In this document: positions 52,261 through 63,690 of the stretch, one piece after another
Numbering within the stretch: the first letter of the stretch is position 1
Layout of the letters: each line of letters opens with the position of its first letter
DNA from: Molossus alvarezi
Taxonomy: Eukaryota; Chordata; Mammalia; Chiroptera; Molossidae
NCBI GenBank assembly: GCA_037176705.1
Contig: CM073886.1
Coordinates: 10,500,501-10,564,500 of the forward strand
DNA length: 64,000 nt
Direction: 5' to 3'
Translations under genes and position numbers: made by a program
The notes under the pieces: model-generated
Told to the model about the DNA's origin: nothing
What the model saw: the letters and a program-made list of their open reading frames with translations, nothing else
The model's database searches: none

Positions 52261-52459
52261 TGCCAACATTTATTATTGTCTTTTTGATAATAGCTATTCT
52301 AACAGATGTGAGGTGATTTAGTGCTGGGAAAACTGGGCAGCCACATTCAAAAGAATGAAAATAGACCCTTATCTTACACCATACACAAAAATCAACTCAC
52401 AATGCCAACATTTATTATTGTCTTTTTGATAATAGCTATTCTAACAGATGTGAGGTGAT
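52261..52459 (+). repeat. 57-bp direct duplication flanking an 85-bp inverted copy
   Basis: 52261-52317 and 52403-52459 are identical (begin TGCCAACATTTATTATTG). The 85 bases between them (52318-52402) are the reverse complement of 52905-52989 with a single mismatch. Confidence 0.95.
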
Positions 52460-53417
52460 GTCTCATTGTGGTTTGATTTGTATTTACCTGATGATTAGTG
52501 GTGTTGAGCATCTTTTAATGTACCTGTTGGCCGTTTATATGTCTTTGGGAAAATGTCTATTCAGTTCCTCTGCCCACTTTTTTATTCAATTGTTTGTTTT
52601 ATTGCTATTGAGTTGTATCACCTCTTTATATATTTTGAATATCAACCCCTTATCAGATACATGATTTGCAAATATTTTCTTCTATTCCACAGGTTGCCTT
52701 TTCATTTTGTTGATGGTTTCGTTTGCTGTACAGAGGCTTTTTAGTTTAATGTAGTCCTGCTTGTTTATTTTTTGCTTTTATTGCCTGTGCTTTTGATATA
52801 AAATCCAAAGAATCATTGCCAAGACTGATGTCAAGGAGCTTACCCCCTATACTTTCTTCTAAGAATTTTATGGTTTGAGGTCTTACATTCAATATATTAA
52901 TCCATTGTGAGTTGATTTTTGTGTATGGTGTAAAATAAGGGTCTATTTTCATTCTTTTGAATGTGGCTGCCCAGTTTTCCCAGCACTAATTATTGAAGAG
53001 ACTATCTGTTCCCCACTGTATATTTTTGGCTCCTTTATTACAAATTAATTTACCATATATGCATGGATTTATTTATGGGCTCTCTATTCTGTTACATTGA
53101 TTTATATGTCTGTTTTAATGTCAATATCATACTGTTTTGATTACTGCAGCTTTATAATGTAGTGTGAAACCAGGAAACATGATGCCTCCAGCTTTATTGT
53201 TCTTTCTCAAGATTGCTTTAGCTATTCAGTGTCTTTTGTGTTTCGATACAAGTTAGGATTTTTTTTCTATTTCTGTGAAAAGTGCATTTGGAATTTTGAG
53301 ATTGCATTGAATCTGTAGATTGCTTTGGGTAGTATGGACATTTTAACAATATTAGTTCTTCCAGTCTGTGAGCATAGACTATCTTTCCATTTATTTGTGC
53401 CTTTTTACATTTCTTTT

Positions 53418-53617
53418 TATTGATTTGAGAGAGAGAGGAAGGGAGAGGGATAGAGAGACAGAAACATCGATGAGAGAGAACATTGATTAGCCACCTCCTG
53501 CATGCCCCCCACTGGGGATTTGGCCCACAACCTGGGCATGTGCCCTGACCGGGAATTGAACTGGTGACCTCTTGGTGCATGGGTCAATGCTCAACCACTG
53601 AGCCATACCAGCCGGGC
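53418..53617 (-). mobile_element. Ves-related SINE in L1
   Basis: Reverse copy ending ACTGAGCCATACCAGCCGGG; flanked by TTTTACATTTCTTTT / TTTTCCATTTCTTTT. Confidence 0.88.
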
Positions 53618-53849
53618 TCTTTTTCCATTTCTTTTATCAATGTCTTATAGTTTTAAGTGTACAGGTCTTCCACCTCCTTGGTTAAGTTTATTCCTAGGTA
53701 TTTTATTATTTTGGATGCAATTGTAAATGGGATTGTTTTCATAATTTATCTTTCAGAACTTTATTGTTAGTTTATAGAAATGCAACTGATTTTTATATAT
53801 TGAGTTTGTATTCTGCAACTTTACTGAATTCATTTATTAGTTCTAACAG

Positions 53850-53874
53850 GTGTGTGTGTGTGTGTGTGTGTGTT
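53850..53874 (+). repeat. (GT)n microsatellite
   Basis: About 12 GT units within the L1. Confidence 0.95.
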
Positions 53875-53960
53875 GGAGTGTTTAGGGTTTTCTATACTTA
53901 ATATCATATGAAAACAATTTTACTTCCTCCGTTCTGATTTGGGTGCCTTTCATTTCTTTT

Positions 53961-54185
53961 TTTTTTATCCTCAGCCAAGGACATTTTTTCTTTTTTGTTC
54001 AGATAGCGTGAGAGTGAGAAGAGAAACATCGACGTGGAAGGGACACATTGAGTGGTTGCCACCCACACAACCCAACCAGGGCTGGGGACAAACAGCAACT
54101 GAGGTACGTGCCCTTAGCGAGAACCGAACCCAGGTCTCTCTGGACCGCAGGTCAACGCTCTAACCGCTGAGCCAAACCAGCCAGG
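53961..54185 (-). mobile_element. Ves-type SINE in L1, 16-bp TSD
   Basis: Flanked by GCCTTTCATTTCTTTT at 53945-53960 and 54186-54201. Confidence 0.93.
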
Positions 54186-54821
54186 GCCTTTCATTTCTTT
54201 TTGTTGCCCAGTAAATCTGGCTAGGACTTCTGGTACTGTACTATGTTGAATAAAAGTGGCAAGAGTGAGCATTCTTGTCTTGTTTCTGACTTTAGAGGAA
54301 AAGCTATCAGCTTTTCACCTTTGAGTATGATGTTAACTGTGGGTTCATCATATATGACCTTTATTATGTTGTACATTTTCTCTGTACCCAGTTTGTTGAG
54401 ACTTTTTGTCATGAATGAATGTTGAATTTTGTCAAATGCTTTTATGCATCTATTGAGATGATCATATGATTTTTATCCTTTATTTTGTTAATGTGGCATG
54501 TCATATTGATTGATTTGCAGATGTTGAACTATTCTCACATTTCTGGAATAAATCCCACTTGATCATGGTGTCTGATGCTTTCAATATATTATTGAATTCA
54601 ATTTGCTAATAATTTGTTAAGGATTTTTGCACTTATGTTTACATGGGTTCTTGGCTTATACTTTTCTTTTCTTACAGTGTACTTGTGTGGTTTTGGTATC
54701 AGGGTAATGCTGGCCTTATAAAACGAGTCTGGAAATGTTCCCTCCTTTTTTATTTTTTGGAAGAAGTTAAGAAGGACTGATATTAAGTTAATTAATGCAT
54801 AATTAAATATTTAAATTAATT

Positions 54822-55073
54822 TTTTAATTTATTTTTTATCCTCACCCAAGGACATTTTTCCATTATTTTGTTCAGGTAGAGTGGGAGGGAGAGAGAAGAA
54901 GAGAGAGAGAAACATTGACGTGAAAGGGACACATTGAGTGGCTGCCACCCGCACGACCCAACCAGGGCTGGGGACAAACTGCACCCGAGGTACATGCCCT
55001 TAATGGGAACCGAACCCGGGTCTCTCGGGACCGCAGGCCGACGCTCTAATCGCTAAGCCAAACTGGCCAGGGC
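54822..55073 (-). mobile_element. Ves-type SINE, 16-bp TSD
   Basis: Flanked by AATATTTAAATTAATT at 54806-54821 and 55074-55089. Confidence 0.93.
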
Positions 55074-55122
55074 AATATTTAAATTAATTAATAAATAATC
55101 TTTAAATGCCTGGACAGTTTCT

Positions 55123-55372
55123 TTTCTTTTTTATCCTCACTTGAGGATATTTTTCTATTTATCTTCAGATAGAGTGGGAGGGAGAGAGAGGAAGAGAAAG
55201 GGAGAGAGAGAGAAACATCCATATGAGAGGGACACATTGGTTGCCTCCTGCATGACCCCAACCAGAGCCAGGGACGAACTGCAACTGAGGCATGTGCCCT
55301 TGGACAGAATCGAACCCATGACTCATTGGTCAGCGGGCCTGTGCTCTACCACTGAGTCACACTGGCCAGGGC
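55123..55372 (-). mobile_element. Ves-type SINE, 17-bp TSD
   Basis: Flanked by ATGCCTGGACAGTTTCT at 55106-55122 and 55373-55389. Confidence 0.94.
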
Positions 55373-55721
55373 ATGCCTGGACAGTTTCTACATAAGAAAC
55401 AAACAAAACATTAGTCACTAACATATACATTTTACCCTTATTTCTTAGAATGGTGATAGATTAAATAAAGATACAAATGCCTTTGGATTATATTATAACT
55501 ATATTTATTTTGCCACCATACATTTGTTAAAGTGGTATTAAATGAATGTTTATAGAAAAAAGGTAGCTAAACAATTCTTGGTTTTCTGTCCTCTAGTTTT
55601 CCTTTGTTTCTGGGGGGAAATTTAGTTACTTTGGTTAAATATGATAATTACTATAAAGGTTTGACTATACGAGGTATAATAATTACAAAGGTACAATACA
55701 AAATAAGAATATATATACACA

Positions 55722-55985
55722 GCCCTGGCTGGTGGTGCTAAGTGGTTAGAGCATCGGCTGAGCACTGAAGGGTCTCGGGTTTGATTCCCATTCCAGGGCA
55801 CGTAGGGTTAAAGGTTTGATCCCCAGCCACTGTCAGGATGGGTATAGGAGGCAACCAATCTTTGTATCTCTCTCACATGTTTCTCTCTCTCTCTTTTTCT
55901 CCCCTTTTCTCACTCCCTCCCTCTCTTATACACTTTCTAAAAAATTAATGGAAAAAAATATCCTTGGGTAAGGATTAACAGTAAA
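55722..55985 (+). mobile_element. Ves-type SINE
   Basis: GCCCTGGCTGGTGGTGCTAA ... ATCCTTGGGTAAGGATTAAC; similar AAGAATATATATA / AAGAATATGTATA flanks. Confidence 0.9.
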
Positions 55986-56115
55986 AATTAAGAATATGTA
56001 TATAAAATAATGCTTATAATTTGTATTATTCAGAGAGTTATATTTGATCAAGATAGTAAATTTAATATGATATATATTGTTTTATTTAATATACTAGTAA
56101 GTTAGCTATGTTTTT

Positions 56116-56335
56116 TTTTTTAATTTTTAAAGTTTATTTTAGGGAGGGAGGGTGAGGGAGGGAGAGAGAGAGAGAGAGGGAGAGAAACATCAATGTAAGA
56201 AACATTGATCAGTTGCCTCTGCACACACCCTGACAAGGGATTGAACCTCATACCTGGGTATGTACCTGATGGTAAACCCACCACCTTTTGGTGTAGAAGA
56301 CAGTGCTCCAACCAACTGAGCCACACCAGCAGAGA
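56116..56335 (-). mobile_element. Ves-related SINE
   Basis: Reverse copy ending CAACTGAGCCACACCAGCAG; GTTAGCTATGTTTT / GTTAATTATGTTTT flanks. Confidence 0.87.
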
Positions 56336-56583
56336 GTTAATTATGTTTTAAAGCTTTCAATTTATTACCTATTTGTATATCTATGTATCTTTGTATGCCT
56401 AAATACATACATATATATGTACGTATTAATAAACAACTCACTGAAAAATGTTACACGAATAATATATAAGAGGAGAAAAATGAGAATTTGGGCCTTTTTT
56501 CCTGTAAAATGATTAAGTTATTTTATGTCCAGATTAATAGAGATTCCCTTTTGTCACCAAAATATCCTGTTAACTCTTGGTGG

Positions 56584-56788
56584 TTTTTTTTTTTTAAAGA
56601 ATAGTTTATTGATTTTTAGAGAGAAAGGGAAACATTGATGTGAGAGCGCAACATTGTTTGGCTGCCTCCTGCACACCCCCTCCCGTGAGTTGAGCTCACA
56701 ACCTAGGCATATGCCCTGACTGGAATCAAGCAGGCAACCCTTTGGTGCACAGGATGACACCCAACCACTGAGCCACACTGGCCAGGGC
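56584..56788 (-). mobile_element. Ves-related SINE
   Basis: Reverse copy ending ACTGAGCCACACTGGCCAGG; AACTCTTGG repeated at 56572-56580 and 56789-56797. Confidence 0.9.
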
Positions 56789-56827
56789 AACTCTTGGTGT
56801 TTTTTGACATACTCATAAATAATTTTT

Positions 56828-57057
56828 TTTTTTATCCTCACCTGAGGACATGTTTGCATTTATTTTCAGATAGAGCAAGAGGGAGAGAGGGAGGAAGAGA
56901 GAGAGAGAAACATCAATGTGAATTGTTGCCACCCACACGACCCTAACCGGGACAGGAGACAAACTGTAACTGAGGTACGTGCCCTTAGCAGAAACCGAAC
57001 CTGGGCTTCTCTGGTCCATGAGCCAATGCTCTAACCACTGAGCAAACTGGCCAGGAC
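56828..57057 (-). mobile_element. Ves-type SINE, 17-bp TSD
   Basis: Flanked by ACTCATAAATAATTTTT at 56811-56827 and 57058-57074. Confidence 0.93.
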
Positions 57058-57087
57058 ACTCATAAATAATTTTTGAAAAGATTCCTT

Positions 57088-57310
57088 TTATTTAAAATAC
57101 ATTTTTATTGATTATTTGAGAGAGAGAGGAAGGGAGAGAGAGATAGAAACATCACTGTGAGAGAGATACATTGATTGGCTGCCTCCTGCATGCCCTCTAT
57201 GGGGCATTGAGCCTGCAACCCAGGCATGTGCCCTGACGAGGAATCAAACTGACTGGGACCTCTTTGTCCATGGGATGATGCTCAATACACTGAGCCGCAC
57301 CGGCTGGGCA
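57088..57310 (-). mobile_element. Ves-related SINE
   Basis: Reverse copy ending TGAGCCGCACCGGCTGGGCA; AGATTCCTT at 57079-57087 and 57311-57319. Confidence 0.88.
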
Positions 57311-57379
57311 AGATTCCTTGTTTTTGAAAAAAGGTAAGTTCCTAATGAACATTGTTCATTGCTGTGTGTTATTACAACA

Positions 57380-57847
57380 TTGCCTATAAATATATTTTAA
57401 ATTTTTATTGAATTTATTGGTGTGACACTGGTTAACAAAATTATATCGGTTTCTATAATACATCATCTTTATATTGTAGTGTGTGTTCACTACCCAAAGT
57501 CAAGTGTCCTTCCATCACCGTTTTTACCTTTTACTCTCCTCTACTTCTCACCCCATTTCCCTATGGAAATCACCATTCTGTTGTCTGTGTCTATGAGGTT
57601 TTTTTTGCTTAATACCTTCACTTTTTTCACCCAGCCCCCCAACCCCCCTCTCCTCTAACAGCTGTCAGTCTGTTTTCTGTATCTGTGAGTCTGTTTCTAT
57701 GTTGCTTATTTGTTTAATTTGTTCATTAGATTCCACATATGAGTGAAATAATATGGTACTTGTCTTTCTCTGACTGGCTTATTTCACTTAGTATAATAAC
57801 TCTCCAGATCCATCCATGATGTTGCAAAAGGTAAGATTTCCTTCATT
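57380..57847 (-). mobile_element. L1 3' end, reverse orientation
   Basis: TTGGTGTGACACTGGTTAAC, GTTCACTACCCAAAGTCAAG, GATTCCACATATGAGTGAAA and TCCAGATCCATCCATGATGT follow the antisense order of a bat L1 3' UTR and ORF2 end. Confidence 0.75.
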
Positions 57848-57849
57848 TT

Positions 57850-57968
57850 TTTTAAATCGTCACCTGAGGATATATTTTTTTCCATTGATTTTTAGAGAGA
57901 GTGGAAGGGAGGGAGAGAGAGAGAGAAAGAAAGAAAGAAAGAGGGAGAAACATCAATGTGAGAGAGAT
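57850..57968 (-). mobile_element. Truncated Ves SINE (tail half only) at an L1/L1 junction
   Basis: CGTCACCTGAGGATATATTT to ACATCAATGTGAGAGAGAT; the tRNA-like head is absent and L1 ORF2 in the other orientation starts directly. Confidence 0.85.
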
Positions 57969-60225
57969 AGGGATATCCACTTTTGCCACTCTTATTCAAC
58001 ATAGTACTGGAAATATTAGCCACTGTAATGAGACAAGAAGAAAACATAAAGGGCATCCAAACTGGAAAGGAGGAAGTGAAATTGTCATTATTTGCAGATG
58101 ACATGATATTGTACATAGAAAAACCTGAAGTCTCCACCAAAAAACTGCTAGATTTAGTAAATGAATTTGGCAAAATAGGATACAAAATTAATGTCCAGAA
58201 ATTGTTGGTATTTTTATACACCAATAATGAACATACAGAAAGAGAAACTAAAAAAAAATCTCATTTACCATTGCAACAAAAAATTAAGATACCTAGGAAT
58301 AAACTTAACCAAAGAAGTAAAGGACCTATTTGCAGAAAACTACAGGACATTGAAAAAAGAAATAGAGGAAGATATGAAAAAGTGGAAGCACATACGCTGT
58401 TCGTGGATTGGAAGAATTAACATCATTAAAATGTCCATATTATCCAAAGCAATCTATAGATTCAATGCAATCCCCATCAAAATACCAATGACTTATTTCA
58501 CAGAACTAGAACAAATACTTCAAAAGGTCATATGGAACAAAAAAAGACCCCAAATAGCCACAGCAATCTTGAAAAAGAAGGACAAAGTAGGTGGGATCAC
58601 AATGCTGGATATCAGGTTATACAACAAAGCTACTGTAATCAAAACAGCCTGGTACTGGCACAAGAACAGGCATATAGACCAGTGGAACAGAACAGAAAAC
58701 CCAGAAATGGACCCAAGACATTATGCTCAATTAATATTTGACAAAGGAGTCAAGAGCATATAATGGAGTAAAGACAGCCTCTTTAATAAATGGTGTTGGG
58801 AAATTGGACAGCTACATGCAAAAAAATGAAACTAGACCATCAACTTACACCATACACAAGAATAAACTCAAAATGGATAAAAGACTTAAATGTGACCCAT
58901 GAATCCATAAAAATCCTAGAAGAAAATGTAGGCAACAAAATTTCGGACATCATACGCAGCAGAATTTTCACTGATACATCACCTAAGGCAACAGAAACAA
59001 AGGAAAAAATGAACACATGGGACTACATCAAACTAAAAAGCTTCTGCACAGCAAAAGAAACAATCATTAAAATGGAAAGACAACTCACTGCATGGGAGAG
59101 TATAATTGCCAATGATATATCAGATAAGGGGTTACTTTGCAAAATATATAGAGTACTCATACAACTCAACAAAAGGAAGACAAAGAACCCAATTAAAAAA
59201 TGGGCAGAGGCAGCCACTCGATGTGTCCCTTCACGTCGATGTTTCTCTCTCTCTCTCCCTTCCTCTCTCTCCCTCCCACTCTATCTGTACAAAAAATGGA
59301 AAAATATCCTCGGGTGAGGATAAAAAAAAAAAAAAAAAAATGGGCAGAGGAGCTGAATAGACACCTCTCCAAACAGGACATACAAATGGCCAAGAGACAT
59401 ATAAAGAAATATCAATATCACTAATCATCAGAGAGATGCAAATTAAAACAACCATGAGGTATCACCTCACACCTGTGAGAATGGCTGCCTTCAACAAATC
59501 ATCAAACAACAAGTGTTGGCGAGGGTATGGAGAAAAGGGACTCTAGTACACTGCTGGTGGGAATGCAGACTGGTGCAGCCACTATGGAAAACTATAGTGT
59601 TTCCTCAAAAAATTAAAAATTTAATTGCCATTTGACCCAGTGATCCCACTTCTAGGAATATACCCTAAGAAGCCTGAAACACCAATCAGAAAGAATATAT
59701 GTACCCCCATGTTCATAGCAGCACTATTTACAATAGCTAAGATCTGGAAACAGCCCAAGTGTCCATCAGTAGACAAATGGATAAAAAAGTTGTGATACAT
59801 ATATACAGTGGAGTACTATGCAACTGTAAGAAAGAAAGATCTCTTATTCTTTGAGATGACATGGAAGGACCGGAAAGTATTATCCTAAGTGAAACAAGCC
59901 AAGCAGAAAAAGACAAATACCACATGGTCTCACTTATTTGTGGAATATAATGATCATAACAGTCTGAGGAATAGGGTAGACCCAGAGATGTGGAAGTAGG
60001 GTACAGACTGACAACCCTCAGAAGAGGGTGTGGAGGGAGGAGGGAAGAGATAAACCACAGAACTTATATGCATATACACATAACTGATGAACACGGACAA
60101 TAAAGCCGGGGACAGGGTGGGGGGCAATGGGGAGGAGGGTGTCAATGGGGAAAAAAAGGAGAAACATCTGTAACAAAAATAAGTTAATAAAAAAGAAAAA
60201 CAAAGAGAGAGAAAAAGAAAAAAAT
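57969..60225 (+). mobile_element. L1 fragment: ORF2 from the RT FADD motif to the 3' end, interrupted by a SINE
   Basis: Begins in ORF2 RT ([29 protein letters not shown] carries the catalytic ADD). A frameshift near 58250 and a stop near 58762 divide the rest ([28 protein letters not shown]). The 3' UTR has AGAGATAAACCACAGAAC and a G-rich tract. One of the better-kept L1 copies in the window, but inactive. Confidence 0.92.
59211..59334 (+). mobile_element. 5'-truncated Ves SINE in L1, 16-bp TSD
   Basis: Starts mid-element (CAGCCACTCGATGTGTCCCT); flanked by AAAAAATGGGCAGAGG at 59195-59210 and 59335-59350. Confidence 0.93.
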
Positions 60226-61320
60226 GGTCAGATGACCTGAATAGACACTTCTCCAAACAGGACATACAAATGGCCAAGAGACATAAGAAAAAATACTTAG
60301 GCCCTGGCTGGTTTGGCTCAGCGGTTAGAGCATCGGCCTGTGGTCCGGAGAGACCCGGGTTCAGTTCCCGCTAAGGGCACGTACCTCGGTTGCAGTTTGT
60401 CCCCGGCCCTGGTTGGTTGTGCGGGTGGCGACCACTCGATGTGTCCCTTTCACATCGATGTTTCTCTCTCTCTCTTCCTCTCTCTCCCTCCTACTCTACC
60501 TAAACAAAAAATGGAAAAATATCCTCGGGTGAGGATGATTAAAAAAAAAGAAAAAATACTCAGTGTTACTAATTATCAGAGAGATGCAAATTAAAATGAT
60601 GAGGTATCATCTTACACCTGCCAGAATGGCTGCCATCAACAAATTATCAAACAAGTGCTGGTGAGGGTGTGGAGAAAAAGGGACTGTAGTACACTGCTGG
60701 TGGGAATGCTGACTCGTGCAGCCACTATGGAAAACAGTATGGTGTTTCCTCAAAAAATTAAAAATGGAACTCCCAGTGATTCCACTTCTAGGAATATATT
60801 CTAAGAAGCCTGAAACACCAATCAGAAAGAATATATGCACCCCTATGTTCGTAGCAGTACCATTTACAATAGTTAATATCTGGAAATAGCCCAAGTGTCC
60901 ATTAGTAGATGAGTGGATAAAAAAGCTATGGTACATTTACACAATGGAATACTATGCACCTATAAGAAAGGAAGATATCTTACCCTTTGAGACAACATTG
61001 AGGAACCTGGAGAGTGTTATGCTAAGTGAAATAAGTCAGAAAAAGACATGAACTCACTTATTTGTGGACTATAATGAACACAATAAGCTGATGAACAAAA
61101 TATATCCAGAGATGTGGAAGTAGGGAAGAGCCTGACAAACCTCAGAGGAAGGGGTGGGGTGGGGATGGGAAGAGATAAACCAAAGAACTTATATGCATGA
61201 TCAATGGACACAGACAATAGTGTGGTGAAAGCAGGGGTGTGGTGCTGGAGTGGGGAGGAGGTGTCATTGGGGGGAAAAGGAGTGACATCTGTAATAAATT
61301 AATTTAAAAATATTTTAAAA
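60226..61320 (+). mobile_element. Second L1 3' fragment directly after the first, with a SINE
   Basis: Repeats the same L1 region (GACCTGAATAGACACTTCTC to the 3' UTR AGATAAACCAAAGAACTTAT), diverged from the preceding copy. Confidence 0.9.
60301..60548 (+). mobile_element. Ves-type SINE in L1, 16-bp TSD
   Basis: Flanked by AAGAAAAAATACTTAG (60285-60300) and AAGAAAAAATACTCAG (60549-60564). Near the young consensus. Confidence 0.93.
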
Positions 61321-62305
61321 ATCAAAAAGAAAGGTAACTACCTCATGCTTTCTGATTTTAAAACTGACTATAAAGATATAATCATCAAAACAATGTGGCA
61401 CAAGGGTGATTAAAAACATTCAGTGGAGAAATGACAGTGTTTTCAACAAATGGTTTTGAGAAAACTGGATATCCACATGCAAAAGAATGTAGTTGGACCC
61501 CTACCTTACCATATACTAAAATTAACTCAAAATTGATCAAAGACCTAAATGTAAGAACTGAAACTATAAAATTCTTAGAAAAAAACGGGAAAAGCTTCAT
61601 GACATTGGATTTGGCAATTATATTTTGGCTATGATACCAAAGGCACAGGCAACAAATGAAAAAGGTGACATGTACTGGGAGAAAACATTTGAAAATTATA
61701 TATGTGCTAAAGGGTTAATATCTACAATATATAAAGGACTTCTACAACTCAACAACAAACAACCTAACTTTTAAAATGGAAAAAGGACTTGAATAGACAT
61801 TTCTTCAAAGAAGATATACAGATGACCAACAACATGTAAAATGGTGCAGCCTCTACAGAAAACAGTATAGGAGTTCCTCAAAAAATTAAAAACAGTATTA
61901 CTGTATGATCCAGCAACACCATTTCTGGATATATTACCCAAAAGAATTGAAATCAGGGTCTTGTTCATAGCAGCATATTTACAAGTGAAAAGGTGGAAGC
62001 AACCCAAGTATCTCTTCTGATACATGCTACAACACAGATGAACCTGAGGGCATTATGCTAAGTGAAATAAACCATTCACAAAAGGACATATACTGTATGA
62101 TTTCACTCATATAAGGTACTTGGAGTAGTCAAATTCATAGAGACAAAGTAGAACAGTGGTTGTTAGGAGATTGGAGGAGGAGGGAGTGGGGAGTTGTTTA
62201 ATGGATATGGTTTCAATTTTGCAAGATGAAAAGGGTTCTGGAGATGGGTTGCACAAAAAGGAAAATATACTAACACTACTGAACTGTGACACAACTTAAA
62301 AGTGA
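61321..62305 (+). mobile_element. Older L1 fragment
   Basis: ORF2 C-terminal peptide [16 protein letters not shown] at about 61506-61554 and the 3' region CTAAGTGAAATAAACCATTC; a different, older L1 than its neighbours. Confidence 0.8.
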
Positions 62306-62553
62306 CACCCTGGCTGATTTGGCTCAGCAGTTAGTGTTGGTCCATGGACCAATGAGTCGCGGGTTTGATTCTTGTCAAGGGCGCATGCCTCAGCTGCGGT
62401 TCATTCCCCACCCTAGTCCGGTCGTGTGGGAGGCAGCCAGTCAATGTGTCTCTCTTGCATCAATGTTTCTCTCTCTCTGTCTCTCTCTCTCTCTTTCCCT
62501 CCCACTCTATCTAATGATAAATGGAAAAATATCCTCAGGTGAGGATTAAAAAA
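62306..62553 (+). mobile_element. Ves-type SINE (first of a pair)
   Basis: ACCCTGGCTGATTTGGCTCA ... ATCCTCAGGTGAGGATTAAA. Confidence 0.92.
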
Positions 62554-62566
62554 AAAAAGTGGCTGA

Positions 62567-62790
62567 TGCCCTGGCCAGTTTGGCTCAGGGGTTAGAGTGT
62601 GGGCCCTCAGACCAAAGGGTTGTGGGTTTGGTCCCTGGCCTTGGTCGGGGTCATGCAGGAGGCAACCAGTCGATGTGTCTCTCTCACATCAATGTCTCTC
62701 TCTCTCTCTCTCCCCCTCCCCACCACCTCTACACACACACTCTGAAGATAAATGGAAAAATATCCTCTGGTGAGGATTAACAAAACAACA
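62567..62790 (+). mobile_element. Ves-type SINE (second of a pair), 13-bp TSD
   Basis: Flanked by AAAAAGTGGCTGA at 62554-62566 and 62791-62803; lacks about 35 bases of the middle. Confidence 0.92.
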
Positions 62791-62803
62791 AAAAAGTGGC
62801 TGA

Positions 62804-63690
62804 GATGGTAAATTTTGTCTTATGTTTGTTTTACTACAATTAAAAAAATTTTAAAGGGGTGGGAGTGGGGTGAAGGGGGGTAAGAGTGGGGTGGAGGGGG
62901 ACAATGGGGGGAAAGGGGACATCTACAGTACTTACAACAACAAAAAATTAAAATTCAGACAAAAAAATTTAAAAGAAAAAAAAATTTTCTAAGCTGACTA
63001 TTTTATGACAATCTTGGATTTATCCTTGTAAGCTTGTCCCAGAAATTAAATCAGCTCATATGGTAAATTAATTACCTTCACCCAGACTTACAAGCTAACA
63101 AAAGATATTAAAACAAATGTTTAGACTCATAGTAGGTTTATGCTTTTAGGTTAGTCCATGACTTTGAAATACGTTGGAAACAGATTCCTACTTAAAAAAA
63201 AAAACAATGTGGCATTTCTTGTAAAACTGAACACTCACATATGCCACTGTGTAGGTTCTGCACCTGTTTGCCCCTCAGATCCACTCCTTATTGTCCCAGG
63301 ATATGTTCAGTTTTGTGGCAGGGTGACCGCTGCAGACAACCCATCTCTGGCAGCTATGTCAGCTGGCTGCCATTTGAGTTCAGCCAGTGGAAGATGATGG
63401 AGGAAAAACAGAAAGAGGGAGGAAGGGAGAAGCCAGGAATTTTCTGGACAGCACCCTCCTCCACTCCCAATTCCATCCCCACCTTAGTTTAGGTCACATG
63501 CCCTGTGATGGGTCCAGCTTGCACAGGAGAGGCCAGCCATGATTCCAGCTTCTACAGGTGATCTTTGGCCCAGAATCTGATAACACTAACCCTTTGTTCT
63601 TCCAGTTCAAGGACAGGTAATAGCTTTCTGCTATTCTTTATTTGTGGGTTGCCTTGCCACCACCTGTTAGGCTTCTGAACTATTGGTTAC
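62804..63690. other. Intergenic region without a recognised gene
   Basis: 62804-62990 looks like L1 tail (G-rich then A-rich). 63000-63690 has no feature I can support. Confidence 0.45.

Larger units (their letters stand above)
51625..54785 (-). mobile_element. L1 fragment (3' UTR and ORF2), reverse orientation, with two SINEs and an internal rearrangement
   Basis: Reads leftward: ORF2 RT region near 54220-54410 on the minus strand ([20 protein letters not shown]), through the C-terminal part near 52746-52952 ([16 protein letters not shown]) to the 3' end near 51640. Broken by SINEs at 53418 and 53961 and by an 85-bp inverted insertion at 52318. Many stops. Confidence 0.87.

Noticed and set aside
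57969..59200. Intact L1 ORF2
   Set aside because: Frameshift near 58250, stop near 58762, a SINE insertion and 5' truncation make it a dead fragment.
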